Shown piece after piece: positions 15,635 through 24,522 of a stretch of 26,471 bases of DNA. The position numbers were made by a program, and so were the translations under genes. The stretch comes from JALSHZ01 sp964614535. GTDB taxonomy: Bacteria; Pseudomonadota; Gammaproteobacteria; UWMA-0217. The notes under the pieces were generated by a model. It did no database searches. It was not told where the DNA came from and worked only from the letters and a program-made list of their open reading frames with translations. The stretch lies in assembly GCA_964614535.1 (NCBI GenBank), contig CAZTOZ010000034.1, forward strand, positions 1 through 26,471. Direction: 5' to 3'. Within the stretch, counting starts at the first letter, position 1. The number at the start of each line of letters is the position of its first letter.

Positions 15635-18449
15635 AGTGGCGAACCTCGCCGTTGCCGTCGATGTTGTCGATGCAGCGGCCACAGAGCGCCGGGTGCTGCG
15701 GGTGGCTGCCGACGTCTTCGCGGTGGTGCCAGCAACGCACGCACTTGGGATGTTCGCTGGCGGCAGCGGCGATGGCCAGTTCGTGGCCGCTCTCCAGTTT
15801 CACCGTCTCCACTGCGTCGGGCTTGTCGGTGAGGGGGTGGATGCGGGCGTAGGAGGTGATGAGCACGAAGCGCAGCTCGTCCTCCAGCCGTGCCAACAGC
15901 GCGTGGAGTGCGTCGTCGCAGTAGAGATCCACCTCGGCGTCGAGCGACGAGCCGATGGCCTTGGCGTTGCGCAGCCCTTCCAGTACCGGGCCGACCGCCT
16001 CGCGCACCTGCAACACGGTGTCCCAGAAGTCATGGTCCATCACCGCGTCCTCCGGCAGTGTCTCCAGCTCGTAGTGCCATTGGGTGAAGAAGATCGACTC
16101 GGCGCGGTTGCCCGGGGTGTGCTGGAGGATCTCCTCGGCGGTGAAACTCAGGATCGGCGCGATCCAGGCGGTCATCGCCTGCAGCGCGTGGAACATTGCC
16201 GTTTGGGTGGAGCGGCGTGCCAGGCTTTCGGTCTTGCAGGTGTACTGGCGGTCCTTGATGACGTCGAGGTAGAAGCTGCCCAGCTCCCGTGTGCAGAAAT
16301 TGAGCACCTCCTGGTAGATGAGATGGAACTGGTAGGTCTCGTAGGCGCAGAGGATCTTGTCCTGCAGGTCGTCGGTGATGCTCACCAGCCAGCGGTCCAG
16401 CGGCAGCATCCGTTCCATCGGCACGCAGTGGGTGCCAGGGTCGAAGTCGTGCAGGTTGGCCAGCAGGAAGCGGGCGGTGTTGCGGATGCGGCGGTAGGCA
16501 TCGGCCATCCGTTTGAGAATTTCGTCTGAGACCGCCATTTCGCGGCTGTAGTCGCACGAGGCGACCCAGAGGCGGATGATGTCGGCGCCGAGTTGCTGGA
16601 TGACCTTTTGCGGCGCCACCACGTTGCCGCGTGACTTGGACATCTTCTCGCCCTTGGCATCGACGGTGAAGCCGTGGGTCAGTACCTGCTGGTAGGGCGC
16701 CACGCCGCGCATCGCCACCGACGACAACAACGACGACTGGAACCAGCCGCGATGCTGGTCCGAGCCTTCGAGATAGAGGGTGGCGGGAAAGCCCAGCTCG
16801 TCGCGCCGCTCCAGCACCGAGTAGTGGGTGGTACCGGAGTCGAACCAGACGTCCAGCGTGTCGGTGATCTTGAGATAGTCGTCGGCCTCGGCGCCCAGCA
16901 GTTCCGCCGGGTCGAGGTCGAACCAGGCGTCGATGCCATCGGCCTCGACGCGCCGGGCGACCGCCTCGATCAGTTCGGCGGTGCGTGGATGGAGTTCGCT
17001 GCTGTGCTTGTGGATGAACAGCGGAATCGGCACGCCCCAGTTGCGCTGCCGCGAGATGCACCAGTCGGGACGGTTCTCCACCATGCCGTGGATCCGCGCC
17101 TTGCCCCAGTCGGGCATCCAGCGGACATGCTCGATCTGTTCCAGCGCGGCCTGGCGCAGGCCTTTGGCATCCATGCTGATGAACCACTGTGGCGTGGCGC
17201 GAAAGATGATCGGTGTCTTGTGCCGCCAGCAGTGGGGGTAGCTGTGACGCAGCTTGTCCACGTGCAGCAGTGCATCGCGCTCCTTCAGCACCTCCAGCAC
17301 GTGGCCGTTGGCCTCCAGTACCGGTTCACCGCCGAACAACGGGGTGTCGGGCAGGAAGCGGCCGTCGCCGCCGACCGGGTTGTCCACCGGAAGGTCGTAG
17401 TGGCGGCCGACCACATAGTCCTCCTGACCGTGGCCGGGGGCGGTGTGGACCGCGCCGGTGCCGGCCTCGGTGGTGACGTGGTCACCGAGGATGATCGGCA
17501 CCTCACGATCGTAGAAGGGGTGGTGCAGCCGCAGAAGCTCCAGGTCGGCGCCCTTGCAGCGGCCGACGATGGTTGCGTCGTCGATGCCGTAGCGTGACAG
17601 GGCGTCCCGGTGCAGCGCCTCGGCCAGCAGCAGACGCTCGTCGCCCGCTTGCAGCAGCAGGTAGTCGAGTTCCGGGTGGAGTGCCACTGCCTGGTTGGCC
17701 GGCAGTGTCCATGGTGTCGTCGTCCAGATGACGACCGAGATCGGGCCGTGGCCGCCGTCGCCGGCCTTTTCGCAGTGCGCCAGCAGCGCATCGTCGTCTA
17801 CGGCGCGAAAGCGCACGTCGATGGCGAAGGAGGTCTTGTCCTCGTACTCCACCTCCGCCTCGGCCAGCGCCGAGCCGCAATCGACGCACCAGTGCACCGG
17901 TTTGTCTCCTTTGGTCAGATGACCGTTGGCGATGATCTGGCCCAGGGCGCGGATGATGTCGGCCTCGGTCTGGTGGTTCATCGTCAGATAGGGGTTGTCC
18001 CAGTCGCCGAGCACGCCGAGACGGCGAAAGTCGGCCTTCTGCCGCTCCACCTGACTGAGCGCGTATTCGCGGCAGTGCTTGCGGAAGGTGGCGGGGTCGA
18101 TGTCGATGCCAGCCTTGCCGAGCTGCTTTTCCACCTGGAGCTCGATCGGCAGCCCGTGGCAGTCCCAACCGGGGACGTAGGGGGCGTCGAGGCCGCTCAG
18201 CGTTTTCGACTTGACGATGATGTCCTTGAGGATTTTGTTGACGGCGTGACCGATGTGGATGTCGCCGTTGGCATAGGGTGGGCCGTCGTGGAGGATGAAC
18301 TTGGGGCGGCCGGCACAGTGCTGGCGCAGCTTTTCGTAGCGTTTGGCCGCCTCCCACTGCTTCAGCATCTCCGGCTCGCGCTTGGCCAGGTTGCCGCGCA
18401 TGGGAAAGTCGGTATGGGGGAGGTTGAGCGTGTGCTTGTAGTCGGTCAC
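15627..18449 (-). CDS. ileS: Isoleucyl-tRNA synthetase
   Basis: A 940-residue class I aminoacyl-tRNA synthetase. HIGH is at residues 65-68 (GDIHIGHAVNK) and KMSKS at 602-606. A C-terminal zinc knuckle uses Cys903, 906, 923 and 926 (CVRCWHH and CGRC), nearly the same numbers as E. coli IleS. The editing (CP1) domain lies between about 190 and 395, with TTTPWTLPANQAV. I chose the GTG at 18449 because it gives the family-typical start TDYKHTLNLPHTDFPMRGN and falls 13 bp after the ribF stop. The upstream in-frame extension overlaps ribF and looks non-coding. The bacterial-type zinc tail argues against the mupirocin-resistant IleS2 form. Confidence 0.98.
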   Translation of the reverse strand: MTDYKHTLNLPHTDFPMRGNLAKREPEMLKQWEAAKRYEKLRQHCAGRPKFILHDGPPYANGDIHIGHAVNKILKDIIVKSKTLSGLDAPYVPGWDCHGLPIELQVEKQLGKAGIDIDPATFRKHCREYALSQVERQKADFRRLGVLGDWDNPYLTMNHQTEADIIRALGQIIANGHLTKGDKPVHWCVDCGSALAEAEVEYEDKTSFAIDVRFRAVDDDALLAHCEKAGDGGHGPISVVIWTTTPWTLPANQAVALHPELDYLLLQAGDERLLLAEALHRDALSRYGIDDATIVGRCKGADLELLRLHHPFYDREVPIILGDHVTTEAGTGAVHTAPGHGQEDYVVGRHYDLPVDNPVGGDGRFLPDTPLFGGEPVLEANGHVLEVLKERDALLHVDKLRHSYPHCWRHKTPIIFRATPQWFISMDAKGLRQAALEQIEHVRWMPDWGKARIHGMVENRPDWCISRQRNWGVPIPLFIHKHSSELHPRTAELIEAVARRVEADGIDAWFDLDPAELLGAEADDYLKITDTLDVWFDSGTTHYSVLERRDELGFPATLYLEGSDQHRGWFQSSLLSSVAMRGVAPYQQVLTHGFTVDAKGEKMSKSRGNVVAPQKVIQQLGADIIRLWVASCDYSREMAVSDEILKRMADAYRRIRNTARFLLANLHDFDPGTHCVPMERMLPLDRWLVSITDDLQDKILCAYETYQFHLIYQEVLNFCTRELGSFYLDVIKDRQYTCKTESLARRSTQTAMFHALQAMTAWIAPILSFTAEEILQHTPGNRAESIFFTQWHYELETLPEDAVMDHDFWDTVLQVREAVGPVLEGLRNAKAIGSSLDAEVDLYCDDALHALLARLEDELRFVLITSYARIHPLTDKPDAVETVKLESGHELAIAAAASEHPKCVRCWHHREDVGSHPQHPALCGRCIDNIDGNGEVRHYA

Positions 18450-18462
18450 GGTCGTGGTTCCG

Positions 18463-19395
18463 TCAGTGGGTTTGGGATTCGAGTCGCCGGAAGTAGGCGC
18501 GGGCGGCATCGATGTCGCGGCCGATCTGCGCCTTGAGCGCATCGAGCGAATCGAACTTCTGCTCGCTGCGCAACTTCTTCAGCCAGCGGATATTGATGTG
18601 GCGGCCGTAGAGGTCGCCGTCGAAGTCCAGCAGGTGGGTTTCGACGAGAAAGCCTTTGCCGTCCACGGTGGGGCGGGTGCCGACATTGGTGACGCCGTAG
18701 CCGATGCACTCCACCTCGACGGCGAACACCCCCTTGAGCGGCGATACCGAGCGGTGGATGCGGATATTGGCCGTCGGAAAGCCGATGGTGCGGCCCAGCT
18801 TTTCGCCGTGGACGACGCGCCCGCTCATGCTGTAGGGGCGGCCCAGCAGAGCCGCCGCCAGCGCCAGATCGCCGGCGGCCAGCGCCTGGCGGATCCGTGT
18901 GCTGCTGATCCGCTCGCCGTCCTCGGTCACCGTGGCGGTGTCGAGCACCTCGAAGCCGTGGCGCGCACCGGCGCGGCGCAGCATCTCGAAGTCGCCTTCA
19001 CGGCCTTTGCCGAAACGGAAGTCATCGCCCACCACCACGGCCTGGGCCTCCAGCCCGTTGACCAGAATCTCGTCGATGAATTGCTGTGCCGTGATGGCGG
19101 CGAAGCGGGCGTCGAAAGCCACCGAGAGCATCTGATCGACCCCGAGGCGGTCGAATTGAATGAACTTCTCCCGCAGCGTCGTCAGCCGGGCAGGCGCCTT
19201 GTCGCCCTGGAAGTACTCGCCCGGCAATGGATCGAAGGTGAATACCGTCGTCGGAGCGTCATGCCGTCTTGCCAGGGCGTGGAGCTGGCGGATCACCGCC
19301 TGATGGCCGCGGTGGATGCCATCGAAGTTGCCAATGGTGACCACGCTGCCCCGGTGTTCGGGACGAATGTTGTGCAGACCTCGGATCAGCTTCAT
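18463..19395 (-). CDS. ribF: Bifunctional riboflavin kinase / FAD synthetase
   Basis: A 310-residue cytoplasmic enzyme that makes FMN from riboflavin, then FAD. The N-terminal adenylyltransferase has GNFDGIHRGH (22-31) and the ISSTRIR motif (163-169). The C-terminal kinase domain (about 183-305) has GRTIGFPTAN (201-210) and the NVGTRPTV region. It is the first gene of the operon ribF-ileS-lspA-fkpB-ispH. A TATAAT sits 36 bases before its start. No ribosome site is obvious before the ATG. Confidence 0.98.
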   Translation of the reverse strand: MKLIRGLHNIRPEHRGSVVTIGNFDGIHRGHQAVIRQLHALARRHDAPTTVFTFDPLPGEYFQGDKAPARLTTLREKFIQFDRLGVDQMLSVAFDARFAAITAQQFIDEILVNGLEAQAVVVGDDFRFGKGREGDFEMLRRAGARHGFEVLDTATVTEDGERISSTRIRQALAAGDLALAAALLGRPYSMSGRVVHGEKLGRTIGFPTANIRIHRSVSPLKGVFAVEVECIGYGVTNVGTRPTVDGKGFLVETHLLDFDGDLYGRHINIRWLKKLRSEQKFDSLDALKAQIGRDIDAARAYFRRLESQTH

Positions 19396-19430
19396 CGTGG
19401 AACGGGCGACGTGGTTGGCAAAGACGCGGA

Positions 19431-19436
19431 ATTATA
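19431..19436 (-). promoter_or_regulatory. -10 element for the ribF-ileS-lspA-fkpB-ispH operon
   Basis: A perfect TATAAT on the minus strand, 36 bases upstream of the ribF ATG. No convincing -35 is seen at 16-18 bases' spacing. It would give a leader of about 30 bases. Confidence 0.45.
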
Positions 19437-19627
19437 CAGCAAGCACCCGCCGGTTCGCCCCTGCCATCGAGTGCGTCCGGTTCGTTCGGCGTCCCGCTCG
19501 GGATGTTGTGGCTTTATGTGGAATGAGCGGCTGGTTCACGGATTGGCGTCATTCCGGCGCGATAGAATCGGCAAACCCGTGCCCGAGTAAGCGGTCGGGG
19601 ATCGCTGCGACTAAGGAGAACAGTAAG

Positions 19628-21328
19628 ATGACGACAGGGAAAAGGACTTTCCGGCGCACGTCGCTGGTGGTGGGGATATCGGCCGTATTGCTGTCGGGCC
19701 GGCTGTTTGCCGAGGCGGGTTGCCCGACCGGCTTCGTGCCCGATGGCAACGAGCACCTGGCCAATGGTGACTTCAGCCAGGGCTTTACCGGTTTTACGAC
19801 GGGAATACCGTTCAAGTTCCCGCTGGACCAGTATCCTCAGGATGGCAATCCGCCCAATACCTCGGGCTTTCCCAATACCGCCATCTCCATCATGGAAGGC
19901 GACGAGATTCAGGGGGAGTGGGTGCAGCAGATTGCCTTTCCCGGTGATCCGGCCCCGGGTGGTGGCCTGCCCCCGGTACCGGCCGTCAGCAGTTGGTTGG
20001 CCTACAACGGCCTCGACAGCGCGGCGCCAGACCGAATCTGGGAGCAACAGATCACCGGGCTCCTGCCGAACAAGGACTACGCCTTCACCGCCTACTTCTC
20101 CAATGCGCTGGCACCGGGCAAGCAGGCGCAGGGCGCCGCGGCGCCCCAGGTGCTGTTCAAGGTCGATGGCACCCAACAGGGTGGGCCGATCGTCGTCTGT
20201 GATGCGGGCGGTGACGCCAATGTCGTGGCGGGAGACTGTCAGAACGAGGCATCGACCGACCAGTGGCGGCGGCTGGGTGTGACGGTCAATACCGGCAACA
20301 AGACGACGCTGGTGCTGTCCATCCATGATGCCCACCTCTTCGACACCTCGTTCGGCAACGATTTTGCGATGACGCTGGTGAGTTTCCAGCAGTGCGTGCC
20401 GGTGGGGCAGGGGGAAATCGATGTCGATCGGCAGAGCCTGCAATTCTCCGGCTATCTCGTTGGTGGAACGCCGGTGAGCCGGACCCTGACCGTCACCAAC
20501 AACGGCACCGGCCCTCTGATCATCGGCACCATTGCCGCACCGGCCAATGGCGATTTCACAATCGTCAACGACGGTTGCAGCGGACGCTCGCTGGCGCCGG
20601 CGGCCAGTTGCGGTATCGAGCTGGCTTTCAGTCGCGCCAGCGAGGGCAACAGCAGCGGCACGCTGTCGATTCCGTCCAACGATGGCGACGAGAACCCGCT
20701 GCTGATTGCCCTCGAGGGCAGCACCGGAATCGACAGCGACGGGGATGGCGTCCCCGACAGCGACGACATCGACGACGACAACGATGGCATCCTCGATACC
20801 GAGGAAGGAGATGCCGACTTCGATGGCGATGGCATTCCCAACCGGCTCGATCTCGACAGCGACAACGACAGTCTGCCGGACATCGTCGAAGCGCTCGGTC
20901 GCGACAGTGACCACGATGGGCGGGTCGATGGTTTCACCGATGCCAATGGCGATGGCTTCCACGATGCGCTGGTGGCTTCGCCGTGGGCACGGCCCGATAC
21001 CGATGGCGATGGCAATCGCGACCATTTGGACCTCGACAGTGACAACGACGGCAAATCCGATCTGATCGAGATCGGCGGTATCGATGCCGACAGCAATGGC
21101 ATGGTCGATGATTTCTCCGATGCCGACGGCGATGGCTGGGATCGTGCCCGTTTCACCGCGGTACTCGGTGATGACGGGACGGTTCAGGATCTCGACGGCG
21201 ACGGCCTCCCGGACTACCGCCAGACCGAGGGCAAGGTGTTGACCGATCTGGAAGGTGGACTGGGCGGGGTGGGTCCCCTGCTTGCGCTTTGGCCGCTGCT
21301 CCGCCAGCGACGCCGGGCGTCGCGCTGA
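19628..21328 (+). CDS. Secreted protein with ASH-like domain, Asp-rich type-3 repeats and GlyGly-CTERM-like tail
   Basis: A 566-residue protein. A signal peptide (1-29) is followed by a Cys-containing jelly-roll-like region (about 40-255, opening NGDFSQGF as in carbohydrate-binding-like modules). An ASH/choice-of-anchor-type beta-sandwich follows (about 263-363, SRTLTVTNNGTGPLIIG). Then about 160 residues of thrombospondin-type-3-like calcium repeats (368-530; many DxDxDG such as DSDGDGVPDSDD). The tail is GGLGGVGPLLALWPLLRQRRRASR in pattern: glycines, a hydrophobic helix (548-558), then Arg. This resembles the GlyGly-CTERM sorting signal processed by rhombosortase, though no such protease is in view. 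AAGGAG lies 9 bases before the ATG. Surface attachment is inferred; the ligand is unknown. Confidence 0.8.
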   Translation: MTTGKRTFRRTSLVVGISAVLLSGRLFAEAGCPTGFVPDGNEHLANGDFSQGFTGFTTGIPFKFPLDQYPQDGNPPNTSGFPNTAISIMEGDEIQGEWVQQIAFPGDPAPGGGLPPVPAVSSWLAYNGLDSAAPDRIWEQQITGLLPNKDYAFTAYFSNALAPGKQAQGAAAPQVLFKVDGTQQGGPIVVCDAGGDANVVAGDCQNEASTDQWRRLGVTVNTGNKTTLVLSIHDAHLFDTSFGNDFAMTLVSFQQCVPVGQGEIDVDRQSLQFSGYLVGGTPVSRTLTVTNNGTGPLIIGTIAAPANGDFTIVNDGCSGRSLAPAASCGIELAFSRASEGNSSGTLSIPSNDGDENPLLIALEGSTGIDSDGDGVPDSDDIDDDNDGILDTEEGDADFDGDGIPNRLDLDSDNDSLPDIVEALGRDSDHDGRVDGFTDANGDGFHDALVASPWARPDTDGDGNRDHLDLDSDNDGKSDLIEIGGIDADSNGMVDDFSDADGDGWDRARFTAVLGDDGTVQDLDGDGLPDYRQTEGKVLTDLEGGLGGVGPLLALWPLLRQRRRASR

Positions 21329-21390
21329 CACGGGAGGTCATGCCAGTGGTGTCCGGCGACTGCGGGCCGCGGTCGCCGGAGCCGTGTCAG
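21325..21390 (+). repeat. Nested inverted repeat at the 3' end of the CTERM gene
   Basis: Outer 9-bp arms CTGACACGG (21325-21333, containing the stop codon) and CCGTGTCAG (21382-21390) enclose inner 9-bp arms TCCGGCGAC (21352-21360) and GTCGCCGGA (21372-21380) around an 11-base loop. All arms are perfect. No T-tract follows, so it is not a standard intrinsic terminator. mRNA stabilisation, a factor-assisted terminator or a protein-binding site are possible. Confidence 0.55.
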
Positions 21391-21629
21391 TATGCGGCGG
21401 GTACTACGCATGCCGACTCCATAACGAATATCCGTTGATTTGGGTGGTCATCCCCATCGGGATGTACAGCGTCATCCAGTGATCAAGCCAGTTGCAAACA
21501 AGGGGCGACGCCTTCACTCCGCCCCATTGTGTGCCCCGATTCTTCCCTGGATTCCAATTGTTCGGCTTCTTCATGCCATCGGCCGTAGTACATTGGTGTG
21601 CCGGTTGGCATCACGCTGGCCTGGATGGC
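21391..21629. other. Intergenic, only a small hairpin seen
   Basis: No gene is supported between the nested repeat and the VanZ stop. A 6-bp hairpin (CATCCC/GGGATG, 21449-21464, 4-base loop) is the only structure noticed. Short ORFs here lack ribosome sites and recognisable sequence. Confidence 0.4.
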
Positions 21630-22532
21630 TTATGCGTGGTTCGACAATGCTATCCGGCGGCGACGGCGGCGTTTGTGCATTGGCGAAGGTGTGTTGGCGC
21701 GGGGGGTGGATCGTCTGCGTTGTCGCTTGTTTCGTTGCGGCCAGAGCCGGTTTTCGGTGGCGAGCAGCAGCCCCCGAAGTGGTGCCATGGTGATGGCGCT
21801 GGCCAGCAGGATTCCGGCGGTATCGGCCAATGCATCCAACAGGCTGGGGTCGCCACCATACGGTGTAAAGCCCTGCATCAGCTCCACGGTGATGCTGAGC
21901 GATAGCATCAGCAGCGGGATCAGGAGGCGCGGCAACCGGCCGGGAAAGACGACCAGCAGCCAAGCCGTCAGCAGGCCATAGACGACGAAGTGCAGCACCT
22001 TGTCCAGATGGGGGATCGGTATCGATGCCAGCTCGATCGGCAGAAAGGCGGCCGGGAGCAGGGTGACCGTCAGGTGCAGGCCGATCACCTGCCATAGCCC
22101 TTGCCGGCGCAGCCGGCGGGGTGGGGGCGTGTTGCCGCCGAGGCGGGATTCGATGCGGCCGAGGAGTCGTCGCAACGGTGTGACCAGCAGCGGCGCGACG
22201 AGAATGCCGGAGAGGTTGGCCGCGGCATCGATGAGATCGGCCTCGCGGTAGCCGGTCATGCCCTGCAACCATTCGATGCCCAGACCGACGGTCAGCAGCG
22301 CGGCGGGCACCAGCAGCCGGGCTTTCGGCATCGGGAACACCGCCAGATACCAGGCGGCCAGCAGCGCGTAGGCGCTGAAGTGGATCAACTTGTCGAGGTG
22401 GGGGATGGCCGGGGTGCCGAGTGATGGTATCGACACGGGCGTCAGCGAGCCGATCGTCACCAGTGCGAGTAGGGCGGCGCCGGTGCCGCGCCAGAAGGGC
22501 TGTTGCTGCAATGTGGTCGAGTGTCGTGGCAT
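21630..22532 (-). CDS. Membrane protein with two tandem VanZ-like domains
   Basis: A 300-residue inner-membrane protein made of two similar halves. HLDKLIHF (45-52) recurs as HLDKVLHF (175-182), each followed by a hydrophobic stretch, and IEWLQG (86-91) matches VELMQG (216-221), each followed by an Asp-containing D-x2-DA(A/L)A segment and another membrane helix. Spacing between copies is 130 residues. VanZ domains are known from teicoplanin resistance loci and many exopolysaccharide or sorting clusters; biochemical function is unclear. The C-terminus is a long basic tail including six consecutive Arg (about 288-293). The start at 22532 is chosen for a weak GGAA upstream; an ATG at 22553 adds seven residues. 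Confidence 0.82.
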   Translation of the reverse strand: MPRHSTTLQQQPFWRGTGAALLALVTIGSLTPVSIPSLGTPAIPHLDKLIHFSAYALLAAWYLAVFPMPKARLLVPAALLTVGLGIEWLQGMTGYREADLIDAAANLSGILVAPLLVTPLRRLLGRIESRLGGNTPPPRRLRRQGLWQVIGLHLTVTLLPAAFLPIELASIPIPHLDKVLHFVVYGLLTAWLLVVFPGRLPRLLIPLLMLSLSITVELMQGFTPYGGDPSLLDALADTAGILLASAITMAPLRGLLLATENRLWPQRNKRQRRRSTPRANTPSPMHKRRRRRRIALSNHA

Positions 22533-22712
22533 GGCGAGTTCCGATCTGCGCATGTCGGGGGGAAACGACAGGGTCTGTCGACGACCTCTCCGGGAGGTGG
22601 GCGCGTGTCGGTCGTGTGCAATGGTTTGATACGGGTTTATCGGTCGCCGCGGGCAGGGCTTTAGCCCGATCCGGCAAATGGTCGCCTGGCGCCTGTTGGG
22701 ATCGTGAACGGG

Positions 22713-23201
22713 TCAGCCTTGCGCCAGCTCCAGCAGGCCGATGAGCGCGGTGGTGACCGCCTGATGGCGGACGAGGTCGCGGTTGCCGTGAAAGTGGTGG
22801 CAGTGGGCCGTGGCGGTGTGACCCCGTTGTTGCCAGGCGAACCAGACGGTGCCCACCGGTTTGTCGGGCGTGCCGCCGCCCGGTCCGGCGATGCCGGAGA
22901 TGGCGACGGCCAGATCGGCGCGACTGTGGACCAGCACCCCCGCGGTCATGGCCACGACGGTCTGCTCGCTGACGGCGCCCCAGCGTGAGAGCGTTGCTTG
23001 CGGCACGTCCAGCAGTGTCATCTTGGCTTCGTTGCTGTAGGTGACGAAGCCGCACTCGAATACCGCCGAGCTGCCGGGGAGGTCGGTCATCACCTTGGCC
23101 ACCCAGCCGCCGGTACAGGATTCGGCGGTGGCGATCTTCAATCCTCGTCGCTGACAGCAGCGCAGCAGATCGTGGGCGAGCCGCCGGTGGTCGCTCGTCA
23201 T
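22713..23201 (-). CDS. pncC: Nicotinamide-nucleotide amidohydrolase PncC (CinA C-terminal family)
   Basis: A 162-residue cytoplasmic enzyme that deamidates NMN to NaMN in pyridine-nucleotide salvage, of which NMN from DNA ligase is a source. Family motifs: TAESCTGG (25-32, nucleophile Ser28), FVTYSNEAKM (52-61) and the ISGIAGPGGGTPDKPVGTVW block (101-120). It is the stand-alone form without the CinA N-terminal domain. The start overlaps the mtaB stop by 4 bp (ATGA), so the two are translationally coupled. Confidence 0.95.
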   Translation of the reverse strand: MTSDHRRLAHDLLRCCQRRGLKIATAESCTGGWVAKVMTDLPGSSAVFECGFVTYSNEAKMTLLDVPQATLSRWGAVSEQTVVAMTAGVLVHSRADLAVAISGIAGPGGGTPDKPVGTVWFAWQQRGHTATAHCHHFHGNRDLVRHQAVTTALIGLLELAQG

Positions 23202-24484
23202 GAGTCGTCGTCCGCCGTCAGTACCAGCCGTTCGGGATCGACACCGGTGGCGGTGACGTCTCGGACGGCGTATTCCAGATCCCTGGCGCTGACGATCTCG
23301 ATGCGGTGGTAGTTGGGGGTGTAGCCGGCGAAGCGCCGTAGCCCGTTGTTCATGGTTTCCGGCTTTTCCCACAGTACCTGTGCCCGTTGGCCCACCATCC
23401 GTTGGAGCGCCGCCTGCTTCATCCGCGCGGCCAGGTCGGCCAGTGCCCGGCACCGTCGTCGCTTGGTCTTGTCGTCCACCTGGTCGGGCAGTGTCGCTGC
23501 CTTGGTGCCGGCACGGGGCGAGTAGGGGAAGATGTGAACGTGGCCAAAGCCGATCGATTCGATGAAGGCCAGTGATTCGGCCCAAAGCGCATCGGTTTCG
23601 CCGGGAAAGCCGACGATGATGTCGGTGGTGACGTTGAACCCCGCCACCCGGTCGCGAGCCCGCTCGACCAGTCGCCGGAACTCGTCTGTCTTGCAGCGAC
23701 GTGCCATGCGCCGCAGTATGACGTCGGCGCCACTCTGCAGCGGCAGGTGCATGTGTGGCATGACCCGGGGGTCGTCGAACAGTGTGAAGAAGTCGTTCGG
23801 TAGATCCCAGGGCTCGACCGAGGCGAAGCGGATGCGGGGTATGTCGGTGTCGGCCAGAATCGCTTCGACCAGCTGTTTCAGGTTGCTGCCGGTGTCGCTG
23901 CCGTAGCCGCCGACATGGACGCCGGCGAGGACGATTTCGGCGATGCCGCTGGCGTGGAAGCGGCGCACCTCGGCGACGATCTCCTCGATGTCGCGGCTAC
24001 GTTCCTCGCCGCGGGCGATGGTGACGATGCAGAAGGTGCAGCGGTAGCGGCAGCCATCCTGTACCTTGATGAAGGCGCGATGGCGCCCGCGGCTGTAGAG
24101 GGCGATGTCGTCGGGTTCGGTGGCCGACAGTGGCATCGTCGGCAGTGCGAGCCGTTCCCGGGCAATGGCTGGCAGCGCCGCCTTCTGGTCGTTGCCAATC
24201 ACCAGATCGACGCCGAGGGTGTCGGCCACCTGCTCTGGTGCCAGCGAGGCGTGGCAGCCGGTGACGACCAGTTTGGCCGTCGGATTGTCGCGATGCAGCC
24301 GGTTGATGAGGTATCGGGATTTGCGGCTGGCTTCGTGGGTGACGGCGCAGGTGTTGAGTACGACCAGATCGGCGCCGTCGGCATCGCGGCTGATGGTGTA
24401 GCCGGCGGCCTGGAACTGTTGTGACCACTGCTCCAGCTCCGCCTCGTTGAGACGGCAGCCGAGTGCCTTGAGATGTACCTTCAT
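23198..24484 (-). CDS. mtaB: tRNA-t6A37 methylthiotransferase MtaB-like radical SAM enzyme
   Basis: A 428-residue enzyme that converts t6A to ms2t6A at position 37 of ANN-decoding tRNAs. The N-terminal methylthiotransferase domain has cluster cysteines Cys10, Cys46 and Cys77 (LGCRLNEAE, NTCAVTH, VTGCHAS). The radical SAM core has Cys145, 149 and 152 (DGCRYRCTFC), and a C-terminal TRAM-like region ends near 420. The GCRLNEAE motif and 'MtaB-like' length favour MtaB over MiaB or RimO, by family pattern only. It pairs with pncC by an ATGA overlap. An extended -10 precedes it (24514-24522). Confidence 0.92.
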   Translation of the reverse strand: MKVHLKALGCRLNEAELEQWSQQFQAAGYTISRDADGADLVVLNTCAVTHEASRKSRYLINRLHRDNPTAKLVVTGCHASLAPEQVADTLGVDLVIGNDQKAALPAIARERLALPTMPLSATEPDDIALYSRGRHRAFIKVQDGCRYRCTFCIVTIARGEERSRDIEEIVAEVRRFHASGIAEIVLAGVHVGGYGSDTGSNLKQLVEAILADTDIPRIRFASVEPWDLPNDFFTLFDDPRVMPHMHLPLQSGADVILRRMARRCKTDEFRRLVERARDRVAGFNVTTDIIVGFPGETDALWAESLAFIESIGFGHVHIFPYSPRAGTKAATLPDQVDDKTKRRRCRALADLAARMKQAALQRMVGQRAQVLWEKPETMNNGLRRFAGYTPNYHRIEIVSARDLEYAVRDVTATGVDPERLVLTADDDS

Positions 24485-24513
24485 CGGGAAACCAGCCGGA
24501 GGAACGGTCGCCG

Positions 24514-24522
24514 ATTATAGCA
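24514..24522 (-). promoter_or_regulatory. Extended -10 promoter for mtaB-pncC
   Basis: TGCTATAAT on the minus strand is a perfect extended -10 (TGnTATAAT), 30 bases before the mtaB ATG. Any -35 would fall inside the soxB terminator hairpin and has no match, as tolerated by extended -10 promoters. Confidence 0.55.

Noticed and set aside
20735..21210. Repetitive DNA in the CTERM gene as a possible CRISPR or tandem array
   Set aside because: The repeat is imperfect and follows codons for DxDxDG protein motifs; there are no constant repeats with unique spacers.
19514..21331. 605-codon minus-strand ORF opposite the CTERM protein
   Set aside because: The repeated VAIAI(G/A) pattern is simply the complement of the GAT-GGC-GAT Asp/Gly repeats.
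22656..22667. GGGC-TTTA-GCCC after pncC as terminator
   Set aside because: A 4-bp stem without a T-tract; too weak to call.
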